Positions 30,153 to 38,403 of a DNA stretch of 39,359 nt are shown one piece after another. Position 1 is the first letter of the stretch; each line of letters starts with the position of its first letter. Origin of the DNA: Haloparvum sedimenti (GTDB lineage Archaea; Halobacteriota; Halobacteria; Halobacteriales; Haloferacaceae); contig NZ_LKIR01000123.1 of assembly GCF_001462205.1 (NCBI RefSeq), positions 1-39,359 on the forward strand. The letters run 5' to 3'. Position numbers and translations under genes: made by a program. Under the pieces are notes generated by a model, which did no database searches, was not told the DNA's origin, and worked only from the letters and a program-made list of their open reading frames with translations.

Positions 30153-30161
30153 CCGTTTATA
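30153..30161 (+). promoter_or_regulatory. TATA box of the aIF5A-agmatinase operon
   Basis: CCGTTTATA lies 25-33 bases before the ATG at 30186, indicating a leaderless transcript. No SD sequence precedes that ATG. Confidence 0.65.
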
Positions 30162-30185
30162 CCCGGCCGACGGGAATCGGTGTGT

Positions 30186-30563
30186 ATGCCGCGAGAGCAG
30201 AAGCAGGTTCGCGAACTCCAGGAGGGGAGCTACGTCATGATGGACAGCTCGCCCTGCAAGATCAACCACTACAGCACCGCGAAGCCGGGCAAGCACGGCA
30301 GCGCGAAGGCTCGCATCGAGGGGAAGGGCGTCTTCGACGACAAGAAGCGCTCGCTCTCGCAACCGGTCGACGCGAAGGTGTGGGTCCCGATAATCGAGCG
30401 GAAGCAGGGCCAGGTCGTCTCCGTCTCCGGCGACGACGCGCAGGTCATGGACCTCGACACCTACGAGACGTTCACGATGCGCATCCCGGAGGACGAGGAC
30501 TTCACCTCCGACGACAACATCGAGTACCTCGAGTACGAGGGCCAGCGGAAAGTCGTCGGGTAG
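30186..30563 (+). CDS. eif5a: translation initiation factor aIF5A (hypusine-containing)
   Basis: A 125-residue homologue of eIF5A/EF-P that aids peptide bond formation and termination on the ribosome. The hypusination loop [14 protein letters not shown] holds Lys36, the residue modified by deoxyhypusine synthase. The N-terminal SH3-like domain ([19 protein letters not shown]) and C-terminal OB-fold ([33 protein letters not shown]) are complete. The agmatinase homologue begins only five bases after its stop, and deoxyhypusine synthase lies 6 kb upstream, giving a functional group for one modification. Confidence 0.96.
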   Translation: MPREQKQVRELQEGSYVMMDSSPCKINHYSTAKPGKHGSAKARIEGKGVFDDKKRSLSQPVDAKVWVPIIERKQGQVVSVSGDDAQVMDLDTYETFTMRIPEDEDFTSDDNIEYLEYEGQRKVVG

Positions 30564-30568
30564 TCGCA

Positions 30569-31396
30569 ATGTTCCCCGGCGCGACCGCCGACCGCGAAGC
30601 TGCTTCCTACGTGGTCGTCGGCGCGCCCCTCGACGCGACGACCACGTTTCAGCCGGGCACCCGGTTCGGACCGGACCGGATCCGGCGTTTTTCAGAGACC
30701 TTCGACGACTACGACCGCCGCACCGACAGCCGCTTCTCCGCGCTCGGCGTCCACGACGCCGGCGACGTGGCGCCGTGGGACGACGTGGAGAGCTATCTCG
30801 ACCACCTCGCCGGCGAGCTCCGCGCAGCCGTCATCGACGACGCGGTCCCGCTCGCGCTCGGCGGCGAGCACACCGTCACCCACGCGGGCGTCGACGCCGT
30901 CGAACCGGACGCGCTCGTCGTGCTCGACGCACATCTCGACCTGCGGGACGCCTACGACGGCAACCCGCTGAACCACGCCTGCGTCACGCGCCGCGCGCTC
31001 GACGACCTCGGCGTCGACCGAGTCACCGTCGTCGGCGCGCGCACCGGGTCGCCCGAGGAGTGGGACCGCGCCGACGAGCCGGACGTGGAGGTCGTCGCGC
31101 CCGATGACGCCCGCGCGTGGGTCGACGGCCTCGGCCCCGACGCGTTCGCCGGCGAGTCCGTCTACCTCTCCGTCGACATCGACGGGGCCGACCCGGGCTT
31201 CGCCCCCGGCACGGGGACGATGGAGCCGTTCGGGCTCTCCCCCCGCGAGATGCGCGACGCGGTGCGGGCGGTCGCGCCCGCCGCCGCGGGGTTCGACGTC
31301 GTCGAGGTGAACGACCGCGACGACGGGCAGGCGGCGGCGCTCGGCGGGAAGCTCCTGCGGGAGTTCGTCCACGCCCACGCCGCAGCGGACCGGTAG
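30569..31396 (+). CDS. speB: agmatinase / ureohydrolase family protein
   Basis: A 275-residue ureohydrolase. All six manganese ligands of the arginase/agmatinase family are present: His101 in GGEHT, Asp120, His122 and Asp124 in VLDAHLDLRDA, and Asp203 and Asp205 in SVDIDGADPGFAPGTGT. Agmatinases split agmatine to putrescine and urea. In Haloferax the gene neighbouring aIF5A has been proposed to hydrolyse agmatine after it is joined to aIF5A, so this may be a modification enzyme rather than a free agmatinase (inference from context). It starts five bases after the aIF5A stop, so they are one operon. Confidence 0.9.
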   Translation: MFPGATADREAASYVVVGAPLDATTTFQPGTRFGPDRIRRFSETFDDYDRRTDSRFSALGVHDAGDVAPWDDVESYLDHLAGELRAAVIDDAVPLALGGEHTVTHAGVDAVEPDALVVLDAHLDLRDAYDGNPLNHACVTRRALDDLGVDRVTVVGARTGSPEEWDRADEPDVEVVAPDDARAWVDGLGPDAFAGESVYLSVDIDGADPGFAPGTGTMEPFGLSPREMRDAVRAVAPAAAGFDVVEVNDRDDGQAAALGGKLLREFVHAHAAADR

Positions 31397-31517
31397 CGCC
31401 CACGTCGCGGCGGGCGAGCAGATCGCCGCCGGAGCCGCACCCGAACCGCGGCCGGCGGGACCGCGTCAGTCGGCCGGTCCCGCAACCTCTTTCCCGACTC
31501 TCCGCCAACCGCGAGCC

Positions 31518-32426
31518 ATGAGTCACGGACCCCTCGACGACGACGCGGTCGAGAGCTATCGGGAGGCCGGCGCGGTCCTCGTGGAGACGATGAACGAGGC
31601 CCGGGAGATGGTGGAACCGGGCGTCACCCACCTCGAGGTCGCGGAGTGGGCCGAGGACCACGTCCGCGAGGAGGGCGCCGGGCTGGCGTTTCCGGTGAAC
31701 ATCAGCGTCGACGAGGAGGCGTCACACGCGACGCCGGGACGAGACGACAACACCGAGTTCGGCGACGACGACATGGTCTGTCTGGACGTCGGCGTCCACG
31801 TCGACGGCTACATCGCGGACGCGGCGGTCACCGTCGACCTCTCGGGCACCGACGATCTCGTGGAGGCCTCGGAGATGGCGCTGGAGGCGGCGCTCGAGGA
31901 GGCCGGTCCCGGCGTGCCGGTCGGCGAGATCGGCGCGGCCATCGAAGACGTGATCCGCGGCTACGGCTACACGCCCGTCCTCAACCTCTCCGGGCACGGC
32001 GTCCAGAAGTACGACGCCCACACGGGGCCGAACGTCCCGAACCGCGGCGTCGACCGTTCCGTGGAGCTCGAGCCGGGACAGGCGGTCGCCATCGAGCCGT
32101 TCGCGACGGACGGCCGCGGGAAGGTCGGCGAGGGAACGACCGAGGAGATCTACGAGCAGGTGAGCGACCGGAGCGTCCGCGACCGGCGCGCTCGAAAGGC
32201 GTTAGAGCAGATTGAGGCGTTCGACGACCTCCCGTTCGCCGCGCGGTGGCTGGAGGGTACGGGCACCGAGATGGCGCTCAAGCGCCTGAAACAGAAGAAC
32301 GTGGTCAAGGGGTATCCGGTGCTGAAAGAGGAGGCGGGACAGCTCGTCAGTCAGGCGGAACACACGCTGCTCGTGACCGAGGACGGTATCGAGGTCACGA
32401 CCGCGGGCATCCACTCCTTCGACTAA
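31518..32426 (+). CDS. map: methionine aminopeptidase, type II
   Basis: Removes the initiator methionine co-translationally. The 302-residue creatinase-fold protein has the five metal ligands Asp90 and Asp101 (LDVGVHVDGYIADAAVTVD), His160 (NLSGHGVQKYDAH), Glu193 (AIEPFA) and a late Glu in SQAEHTLLVTEDG, plus the active-site His70 in ASHATPG. The insertion of about 60 residues between Glu193 and the last Glu marks the archaeal/eukaryotic type II. The start at 31518 gives the usual short N-terminus (LDDDAVESYREAG). It stands alone on its strand with an intergenic gap of 121 bases on the left. Confidence 0.95.
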   Translation: MSHGPLDDDAVESYREAGAVLVETMNEAREMVEPGVTHLEVAEWAEDHVREEGAGLAFPVNISVDEEASHATPGRDDNTEFGDDDMVCLDVGVHVDGYIADAAVTVDLSGTDDLVEASEMALEAALEEAGPGVPVGEIGAAIEDVIRGYGYTPVLNLSGHGVQKYDAHTGPNVPNRGVDRSVELEPGQAVAIEPFATDGRGKVGEGTTEEIYEQVSDRSVRDRRARKALEQIEAFDDLPFAARWLEGTGTEMALKRLKQKNVVKGYPVLKEEAGQLVSQAEHTLLVTEDGIEVTTAGIHSFD

Positions 32427-32476
32427 CCCCGCCGACCGCGGCCGACGCGGTCCGCGAGCGGTTCACAAAAGGGTGA

Positions 32477-32677
32477 TCAGGCGTTGTTCATCCGCGTCGC
32501 GGTCTCGGTGTCACACTCCGTACAGGTCACGATCCGGTACGGCTCGCGCGAGAACTGCGCGTTCTCGTCCTTCTCGCTTTCCGTGCGGATCTCGACGCTC
32601 ACGTCGTGGACCGTCTCGCGGTCGCACTCCGGACACACCTCGCGAACGACATCCGGGTCGGAGGGTTGTGTCGCCAT
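32477..32677 (-). CDS. small zinc-ribbon protein
   Basis: A 66-residue protein with two knuckles, C15-P-E-C18 and C52-T-E-C55, about 33 residues apart, forming a zinc ribbon. The central beta region VHDVSVEIRTES...FSREPYRIVTC and the ending ATRMNNA are conserved-looking, reminiscent of the haloarchaeal DUF7835 zinc beta-ribbon family (from memory, unchecked). The start at 32677 is fixed by a TATA box GTCTTTATCC on the minus strand (32701-32710), about 29 bases upstream; the longer frame upstream is Pro/Arg-rich and unlike protein here. It is a possible RNA- or protein-binding microprotein. Confidence 0.8.
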   Translation of the reverse strand: MATQPSDPDVVREVCPECDRETVHDVSVEIRTESEKDENAQFSREPYRIVTCTECDTETATRMNNA

Positions 32678-32936
32678 GCGGACGCCACTACTCGGGAGCC
32701 GAGGATAAAGACTCGCGTCCGGGATCTGAAACGAATCGATAACTCCTGTGGCCGATTTCGGTGCGAGCGGTCCGCTCTCTAGGGTTCCGTCGACGCGACG
32801 CGGTGTGGTGGTCGGTCTACCACGCATTCGAAACCGGCTTAGCTTTCGGACGCGGTCGGGGGACCGCGCGTCGGGGCTCGGGCCGGGGGCCGTCCGGACC
32901 GAGAAGGTTGAAGGCGCGTCCCCTCCCCCTGTCGCC

Positions 32937-33524
32937 ATGGAGCAGCTTTACGCGCCGTGGCGCATCGAGTGGGTCGAGCGGGAGACGGACCCGATCGACG
33001 GCTGTCCCTTCTGTGTCCTGCCCGACCGCGACGCCGACCGCGACTCCCGGATCGTCGCGCGCGGCGACCACAACTTCCTCCTCCTGAACAACGCGCCGTA
33101 CAACCCCGGCCACGCGATGGTGATTCCCTACGACCACCTCGGCGCGTGGGGCGACCTCTCGGACGCCGCCATGCTCGAACACGGGCAGCTGAAGGCGGCG
33201 ACCATCGAGGCGATGGAGGCCGCGATGGACCCCCACGGCGTCAATACGGGGATGAACCTCGGCGGGGGCGCGGCCGGCGGCTCCATCGACGACCACCTGC
33301 ACACGCACGTCGTCCCGCGGTGGACCGGCGACACGAACTTCATGCCGATCGTGAGCGACACGAAGGTGATCGTCGAGGCGGTCGACCGGACGTGGGAGCA
33401 CCTGCACGAGGCCTTCGCGGGGCTGGACTGTGCGATTGACGGGAGCGAGGGAGCGAGCGGGAGCGCGGACGGCGCGGACGAGGGAGCGAGCGACCCGACC
33501 GACGCGGTCCGCGTCTCCTTTTAG
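32937..33524 (+). CDS. HIT family nucleotide hydrolase
   Basis: A 195-residue histidine-triad protein. The catalytic box is DDHLHTHVVPRW with His120, His122 and His124. The N-terminal APWRIEWVERE and FCVLPDRDAD (C-x2-C with GCPFC, residues 23 and 26, possibly zinc) and NNAPYNPGHAMVIPYDHLG mark the archaeal HIT branch that includes Ap4A hydrolase/phosphorylase-type enzymes. The last 25 residues are an acidic Ser/Ala/Gly tail. It is followed by the metal-dependent hydrolase 22 bases later, so the two are probably one transcript. Exact nucleotide substrate unknown. Confidence 0.9.
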   Translation: MEQLYAPWRIEWVERETDPIDGCPFCVLPDRDADRDSRIVARGDHNFLLLNNAPYNPGHAMVIPYDHLGAWGDLSDAAMLEHGQLKAATIEAMEAAMDPHGVNTGMNLGGGAAGGSIDDHLHTHVVPRWTGDTNFMPIVSDTKVIVEAVDRTWEHLHEAFAGLDCAIDGSEGASGSADGADEGASDPTDAVRVSF

Positions 33525-33546
33525 GCGGCCGCCCGAACGCCCGTCC

Positions 33547-34401
33547 ATGAGCGACGGCGACCTCGGCATGCCGGTGCTGGACAACCACCTCCACCTCGAC
33601 CCGCGGCACGCCCGCGGCGTCGAGGCCGTGAAGGACTTCGCGCGCGTCGGCGGTACCCACCTGCTCGTGGTCAACAAGCCCTCCTGGCACCTCGGCGTCG
33701 AGGCCGTCGAGCCCGAGGATTTCCGGGCGGTTTTCGAGGAAACCCTGGACGCGGTCGCGGACGCCACCGAGGCCCTGCCCGGCCGCGCGTGGCCGGTGCT
33801 CGGTGTCCACCCCGGGCTCATCAGCCGGCTCGTCGACGAGCGCGGCTTCTCGCCCGAGGAAGCGCGCGACCTGATGCGCGGCGGGCTGGAGGTGGCCGCG
33901 GAGTTCGTCGCGGACGGGCGCGCGCTCGCGCTCAAGTCCGGTCGGCCGCACTACGACGTGAGCGACGCGGTCTGGGGGGCCTCCAACGCCGTCACGAAGC
34001 ACGCCTTCGAACTCGGCGCGGAACGCGACTGCGCGGTCCAGCTCCACACCGAGGCCAGCGAGGACCTCACGGAACTGGCCGAGTGGGCCGAGGCGCGCGG
34101 CCTCCCGGCACGGAAGGTCGTCAAGCACTACGCGTCCGGGCGGCTCCGCGGCCCGACGCCGAGCGTGATGAGCGAGAAGGACCGCCTCCTGACCGCGGCC
34201 GAGGCCGGCGAGCCGTTCCTGATGGAGACGGACTTCGTGGACGACCCCGACAAGCCGGGGATGGTGCTCGGTCCGAAGACGGTCCCGCGCCGGACGCGCT
34301 GGCTCCTGGAAGAGGGGTACGAGGCGGCCATGCGGACCGCGCACGTCGAGACGCCCCACGAGGTGTACGGGATCGACACCGAGGCGACGCTGGACCGCTG
34401 A
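33547..34401 (+). CDS. TatD-related metal-dependent hydrolase (TIM barrel)
   Basis: A 284-residue amidohydrolase-fold protein of the COG1099 type. The metal-binding HxH is DNHLHLDPRH (His14 and His16), with further candidate ligands in VLGVHPGL (His of strand 3), VQLHTEAS (His) and MEDTD-like LMETDFVDDP (Asp). Layout resembles TatD deoxyribonucleases, but the archaeal family's real substrate is not established as far as I know. The start at 33547 is 22 bases after the HIT gene's stop. It ends with a normal TGA, 100 bases before the DUF2150 gene. Confidence 0.85.
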   Translation: MSDGDLGMPVLDNHLHLDPRHARGVEAVKDFARVGGTHLLVVNKPSWHLGVEAVEPEDFRAVFEETLDAVADATEALPGRAWPVLGVHPGLISRLVDERGFSPEEARDLMRGGLEVAAEFVADGRALALKSGRPHYDVSDAVWGASNAVTKHAFELGAERDCAVQLHTEASEDLTELAEWAEARGLPARKVVKHYASGRLRGPTPSVMSEKDRLLTAAEAGEPFLMETDFVDDPDKPGMVLGPKTVPRRTRWLLEEGYEAAMRTAHVETPHEVYGIDTEATLDR

Positions 34402-34500
34402 ATCTTCTCACAGCCGCCGTTTCGAGCAGTCCGTGTCACGCCGGGACGCGGAGCCGAGGGATCGGAAAGGCCTTTGAGTGGTGCGGGCGACGTTCGGGAC

Positions 34501-35085
34501 ATGACTGACGACGAGGAGGGCATAGAGACCTTCTACTCCGCCGAACGCTGGCAGAACTGGCTCGACCGCGTCGAAGAGGAGGACCTCGATCCCGAGAACG
34601 AGGACTCCGCACGGCTCCTGTTGAACCTGCAGGACGACGCCGCAATCGCGGTCGCGAAGATCCTCGCGGCCTACGAGGAGGGGCGGGTCGACGAGGACCG
34701 CGCGGTCGAGGAACTCGGCGACGTCCGCGACATCGTGCTCTCGGAGGTCGACTTCGACGACGAGGACAAGCTGATGCTGATCGACGGCGTCCAGACCTCG
34801 CTCGTCCCCGTCTTCTACGCGGCCGAGGAGTACATCGTCGCCGGCGCCACCGAGGGCGAGGTCGACGAGTTCGTCCGCGCCGCGGCCGGCGCGGAGGCCG
34901 ACGAGGACCTCGACGCCGCGCTCGGCTACGTCGTGCAGGCCGGCACGCGCGTCATCGACGGCGACGCGCTGGACGTGGACCTGCTGGAGGAGTTCGAGTA
35001 CGGGCTCGTCTCCGAGTGGGTCAACGGGCTCGACTCGCTCCAGTCCGCGCTCGAGGATCCGGAAGTCGTCGAAGAAGAGGGCTGA
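34501..35085 (+). CDS. DUF2150 family protein
   Basis: A 194-residue, extremely acidic, helical soluble protein. The recognisable opening is FYSAERWQNWLDRVEEEDLDPENEDSARL and the centre has LMLIDGVQTSLVPVFYAAEEYI, which I recall as archaeal DUF2150. Function is unknown. GGCCTTTGAG about 34 bases before the ATG is a weak TATA candidate. Its stop lies 12 bases from the converging pilin-like gene. Confidence 0.85.
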   Translation: MTDDEEGIETFYSAERWQNWLDRVEEEDLDPENEDSARLLLNLQDDAAIAVAKILAAYEEGRVDEDRAVEELGDVRDIVLSEVDFDDEDKLMLIDGVQTSLVPVFYAAEEYIVAGATEGEVDEFVRAAAGAEADEDLDAALGYVVQAGTRVIDGDALDVDLLEEFEYGLVSEWVNGLDSLQSALEDPEVVEEEG

Positions 35086-35097
35086 GGACGGGCGGGG

Positions 35098-36702
35098 TTA
35101 CGGTTCCTGCGGTGCGATGAAGTAGGTCGCAGTGTCGCGCCCGTCGTCAATGATCACGGAGATGACGAAGAAGTCGCCCTCTTGTACGTTATCACCGTTT
35201 TGGAAGTCGAGTCTGAGGGTGCGTTGCTGGTTGCCACCGAACTCGACTCGAACGTTCTGGTTGTAGGCACCTCGGATCTGCATCGTCTTGCCATCGTACA
35301 CTAACTGCGGTGGTGGATCCCTCGACTTCCCCTGACTTTGCCGGTTCACGTAGTAGAAATTGTACCGCATCGCTGTGATGTTCTGTGCCTCATTGTCCAG
35401 ATTCTCTAACGTGATATTGACGAAGTCCCCTCCATCAGTGATGTTAGCACTTCCGAGAACGATGCTGTTCTCTCGGCTGGGATTGATCTGATCGCCGGTG
35501 TTCGACCCGCCCCGCGTATCTTGTGAACCGCGCTCAGCGGACATTTGGAACGTGAAAGTTCCGTACGGCTCGTTCACGGCGGTCGCGTTCGCCGTCACTT
35601 CCACATCTCCCGGTTCATCAGGCGTGAAGCCCACCGACGCGCGTCCATCCTCACCGGCCGTGACGGTCGTACGGGTCAGGGTCCCGTCGCTGGTGGTGAA
35701 CTCGACGTCGCCGCTCACGGGATTGTTGTACTGATCTCGGAGTTCAACTGTGAGCTTCTGGGTCGCGTTCGTCCGCGCGATCGTTCCGTCCCCCTCAACG
35801 TCGACGATGTAAACGGGACTCGTCTCGCCGACCGCGCTCGCGTCGTTGCGCTCGCGGACCTCCAGTTGCGCCATGCGGAGCTCGTAGGTCCGGGTGCCGT
35901 TCAGCGTCACCTCGACGCGGCCGCCCGCGGTCGCGCTCACGTCGTCGACGCGGGGGTTCGCGAGCAGCGACTGGCCCGTCCGGTTCACCCACTCGGAGGC
36001 GGAGATCCCCGGCGGCGCGTCGAGCCGGAGCCTGATCGGGTCGTCGTTCTCGCCCGTAATCGTCACCGTCCGCTCGGTCGCGCTCACGGGGTCGGTCGTC
36101 AGCGCGACCGCGTCGCCGCCGGCCGAGACGTCACCCTCCACAAACGTGAGCGTGAGTCGGTCGCCCTGCAGCAGCGACTGTCCCGTCAACGGGATCTGGC
36201 GACCGTCGCTGTGTCTGTACGCCTGCTGGCCGGTGACGACGACCGGCTGGCCGCCGAACACGTTGTAGTCCGGCCGGAACGCGACGTCTCGGGTCGAGTA
36301 GTTCGCACCCGAGAGCGCCGTGGTGACGAACGTCCGCGTGTTCGTCGCCTCGCCGTCGACCGCGGTCACGTTCTCCAGCGTGACGTTCCGTTCCGCTGTC
36401 GCGGTCACCCTGTTGTCGGGCGGACCGGGATTGACGAATATCGCCCGGGCCGGATAGCTGACGCCGGTCCGGACCGTGGTGCCGACGCTCACGTCGCGGC
36501 CCGCGGCCGCGATCACGTCGTTCTGGAGGTCGATCATGTCCTCGCTCGCCTCCTGGTAGGCGTTGAACTCGACGCCCCGGTTCTGCTCGGGAACCACGGT
36601 TGCCTGATACAGCGAGAGCCCGATGATGAGGAATCCGAACAGGATCACCGCCCCGACCTGCACGGACTGTCCCCGATCGGCCAGGCGAAGATCCATTGTC
36701 AC
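35098..36702 (-). CDS. pilin-like membrane-anchored protein with Ig-like (Big_1) domain
   Basis: A 534-residue surface protein. The N-terminus RLADRGQSVQVGAVILFGF, followed by a single hydrophobic helix to YQATVVP, is the haloarchaeal pilin-like pattern with a charged segment before G-Q. The exposed part has many N-x-S/T sites and beta-rich strands. About residues 300-375 form an Ig-like Big_1-type domain (QKLTVELRDQYNNPVSGDVEFTT, GRASVGFTPDEPGDVEVTA). The last 150 residues carry a second beta domain. The 3' part (about 35104-35560) is clearly richer in A and T than the rest, which hints at recombination. Divergent to a second gene with a related N-terminus. Confidence 0.75.
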   Translation of the reverse strand: MTMDLRLADRGQSVQVGAVILFGFLIIGLSLYQATVVPEQNRGVEFNAYQEASEDMIDLQNDVIAAAGRDVSVGTTVRTGVSYPARAIFVNPGPPDNRVTATAERNVTLENVTAVDGEATNTRTFVTTALSGANYSTRDVAFRPDYNVFGGQPVVVTGQQAYRHSDGRQIPLTGQSLLQGDRLTLTFVEGDVSAGGDAVALTTDPVSATERTVTITGENDDPIRLRLDAPPGISASEWVNRTGQSLLANPRVDDVSATAGGRVEVTLNGTRTYELRMAQLEVRERNDASAVGETSPVYIVDVEGDGTIARTNATQKLTVELRDQYNNPVSGDVEFTTSDGTLTRTTVTAGEDGRASVGFTPDEPGDVEVTANATAVNEPYGTFTFQMSAERGSQDTRGGSNTGDQINPSRENSIVLGSANITDGGDFVNITLENLDNEAQNITAMRYNFYYVNRQSQGKSRDPPPQLVYDGKTMQIRGAYNQNVRVEFGGNQQRTLRLDFQNGDNVQEGDFFVISVIIDDGRDTATYFIAPQEP

Positions 36703-36832
36703 CCTTCACCCGTCCGAGCGTCAAAACAGTTCTCCCCGGAGCGCGGTCCGCGGAGCGTGTGCCGACCGAACGCGTCCTTCAGCCTGAAACGATCCCCAAT
36801 GTACTTACGCCTCTCCCGATCCAGTGTAACCG

Positions 36833-38338
36833 GTGCGTGGGCAGTCGGAGACCATCGGCGTGGTGTTGCTGATGGGTGTGGTGGTGGTGGTGTCGACGAC
36901 CATCGGGGTCGCGTCACTGGCGACGTTCTCGGGCGCGGACGAGCGAGCAAGCGGGGCGACGCTCCTCGACGCGACCATGAGCGACGATTTCGTGCGGATC
37001 CACCACACCGGCGGTGAGCCGCTGGATCCGGAGACCACCGAGGTCCGTCTGCAGACTCCCGAAAGAACGACAGTCTACCGGATCGCCGACGACGGGAGTC
37101 TCGACGGGAGCCCCCCTTTCTCGGCGGGCGACCGGTGGACGCTCCCGGAACCGCCGTACTCGTCCGGCGACGAGGTCACGGTCGCGGTCGTCGACACGGC
37201 CGGCAACGCGGTCCTGTTCAGCGTGACCGACCGCGTTCCGGCGGCCGCTGAGGCCGATCCCACCGCGACCCCGGCGGAGACGCCCACGTCGACGGACAGC
37301 GAAACTGCGACCGAAACTGCGACTGAAACTGCGACCGAGACGCCGACCGAAACCGCGACCGAAACGCCGCCGTCGCGGCCGCGAGGGGACGGGCTCTCGG
37401 GGCTCTCCATCTCGGACCTGACCTCCGGTGGGGGCGGCCAGACGCAGACCGTTTCGTTCACGCTCGACGGGCGGCTCCCCGCCGGCGAGACAGTCACAGT
37501 TGACCTGAGCGAGGCGCAGGACGCGAGCGGAAAGGGCAAAGGAAACGTCCGGCAGCTTCAGTACGCGAAGTCGACCGTCGACGACGACCGCGTCGACGTG
37601 GCCGCCAAGAACGACGACGCCAGCGTGACCTTCACCGCCGACGAGACGGTCGGGGACGGCGAGACGGTGACGTTCACGATCCGGAACGTCGAGGCGGCCG
37701 ACGACCACTCGGCGGAGCACACGGTCGTCTTCAGTCGGTCCGACGCAGACGACTCCGACTCGACGACGTTCGTCGTTCGCGTCTCCGGTGACAAGACCGT
37801 GAGCGGCGAGAACTGGAACGGCGACCTCTACGTCGACGAGGACGTGACCGTCGGGGAAGCGAGCGTCAACGGAAACGTCACTGCCGGCGGTGACGTCACG
37901 CTCGGGGAGGACGGAGCGATCAACGGCGTCGTGACCGCGGGTGGGACCATCACCGTCGCCGAGGACGGGACGATGAACGACGCCGGTGACGCCGGCGGCG
38001 ACGTGACCGTCGCCGAGGGTGGGACGATCAACGGCGACCTGGAGACCGGCGGGTCTCTCACGCTCGCCGGACCGATCAACGGGAACGTCGCCGCCGACGG
38101 GGGCGTCACGGTACAGGAGGACGGCACGGTCGAAACCGTCGACGCCGGAGGCGATGTCACCGTGAACGAGGATGGGGCCGTCTACGACGATGTCACGAGT
38201 GACGGTGCCGTGGAGGTGAACGAGGGCGGCACCATCCACGGCGAGGTCTTCGTCGGTAGTGGTGACGACATCGAGTGCGAAGAGGGCGCGACGATCAACG
38301 GACAGTCCTGTGAGGAGTACGTCGAGGAGAACTACTGA
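36833..38338 (+). CDS. pilin-like protein with bactofilin-like beta-helix repeats
   Basis: A 501-residue protein with a GTG start. It opens RGQSETIGVVLLMGVVVVV, a type IV pilin-like N-terminus (PF07790-like). Residues about 35-130 form a small beta domain. Then comes a stalk with repeated TATETATE (encoded by 12-bp repeats, about 37301-37368) and a beta domain at about 200-320. Residues about 330-490 contain eight or so repeats of about 19 residues of the type GDVTVAEDGTINGDVTAG, as in polymer-forming (bactofilin-like) beta-helices. The end has a C-x9-C pair (DDIECEEGATINGQSCEEY). It probably sits outside the cell as a stalked beta-helix. Confidence 0.78.
   Translation: MRGQSETIGVVLLMGVVVVVSTTIGVASLATFSGADERASGATLLDATMSDDFVRIHHTGGEPLDPETTEVRLQTPERTTVYRIADDGSLDGSPPFSAGDRWTLPEPPYSSGDEVTVAVVDTAGNAVLFSVTDRVPAAAEADPTATPAETPTSTDSETATETATETATETPTETATETPPSRPRGDGLSGLSISDLTSGGGGQTQTVSFTLDGRLPAGETVTVDLSEAQDASGKGKGNVRQLQYAKSTVDDDRVDVAAKNDDASVTFTADETVGDGETVTFTIRNVEAADDHSAEHTVVFSRSDADDSDSTTFVVRVSGDKTVSGENWNGDLYVDEDVTVGEASVNGNVTAGGDVTLGEDGAINGVVTAGGTITVAEDGTMNDAGDAGGDVTVAEGGTINGDLETGGSLTLAGPINGNVAADGGVTVQEDGTVETVDAGGDVTVNEDGAVYDDVTSDGAVEVNEGGTIHGEVFVGSGDDIECEEGATINGQSCEEYVEENY
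37301..37368 (+). repeat. 12-bp coding tandem repeat (Thr-Glu-Thr-Ala)
   Basis: Roughly six copies of a 12-bp unit like ACCGAAACTGCG, some with G/C or T/C changes, encode the Thr/Glu-rich stalk. Copy number change would lengthen or shorten the stalk without changing the frame. Confidence 0.7.
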
Positions 38339-38403
38339 TTTTTCGACGCGCGACGTAACTCCTCATCGACAAGCCCATATGCCCGCTTCGTGAAGAATCA
38401 GGC

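Noticed and set aside
28077-30569. 830-codon minus-strand open frame
   Set aside because: Antisense to the REC-PAS gene and aIF5A, both of which have clear motifs; Arg/His/Val-rich.
32748-32936. Upstream in-frame extension of the HIT gene
   Set aside because: Basic, Arg/Ser/Gly-rich composition unlike haloarchaeal protein; the family starts at the ATG at 32937.
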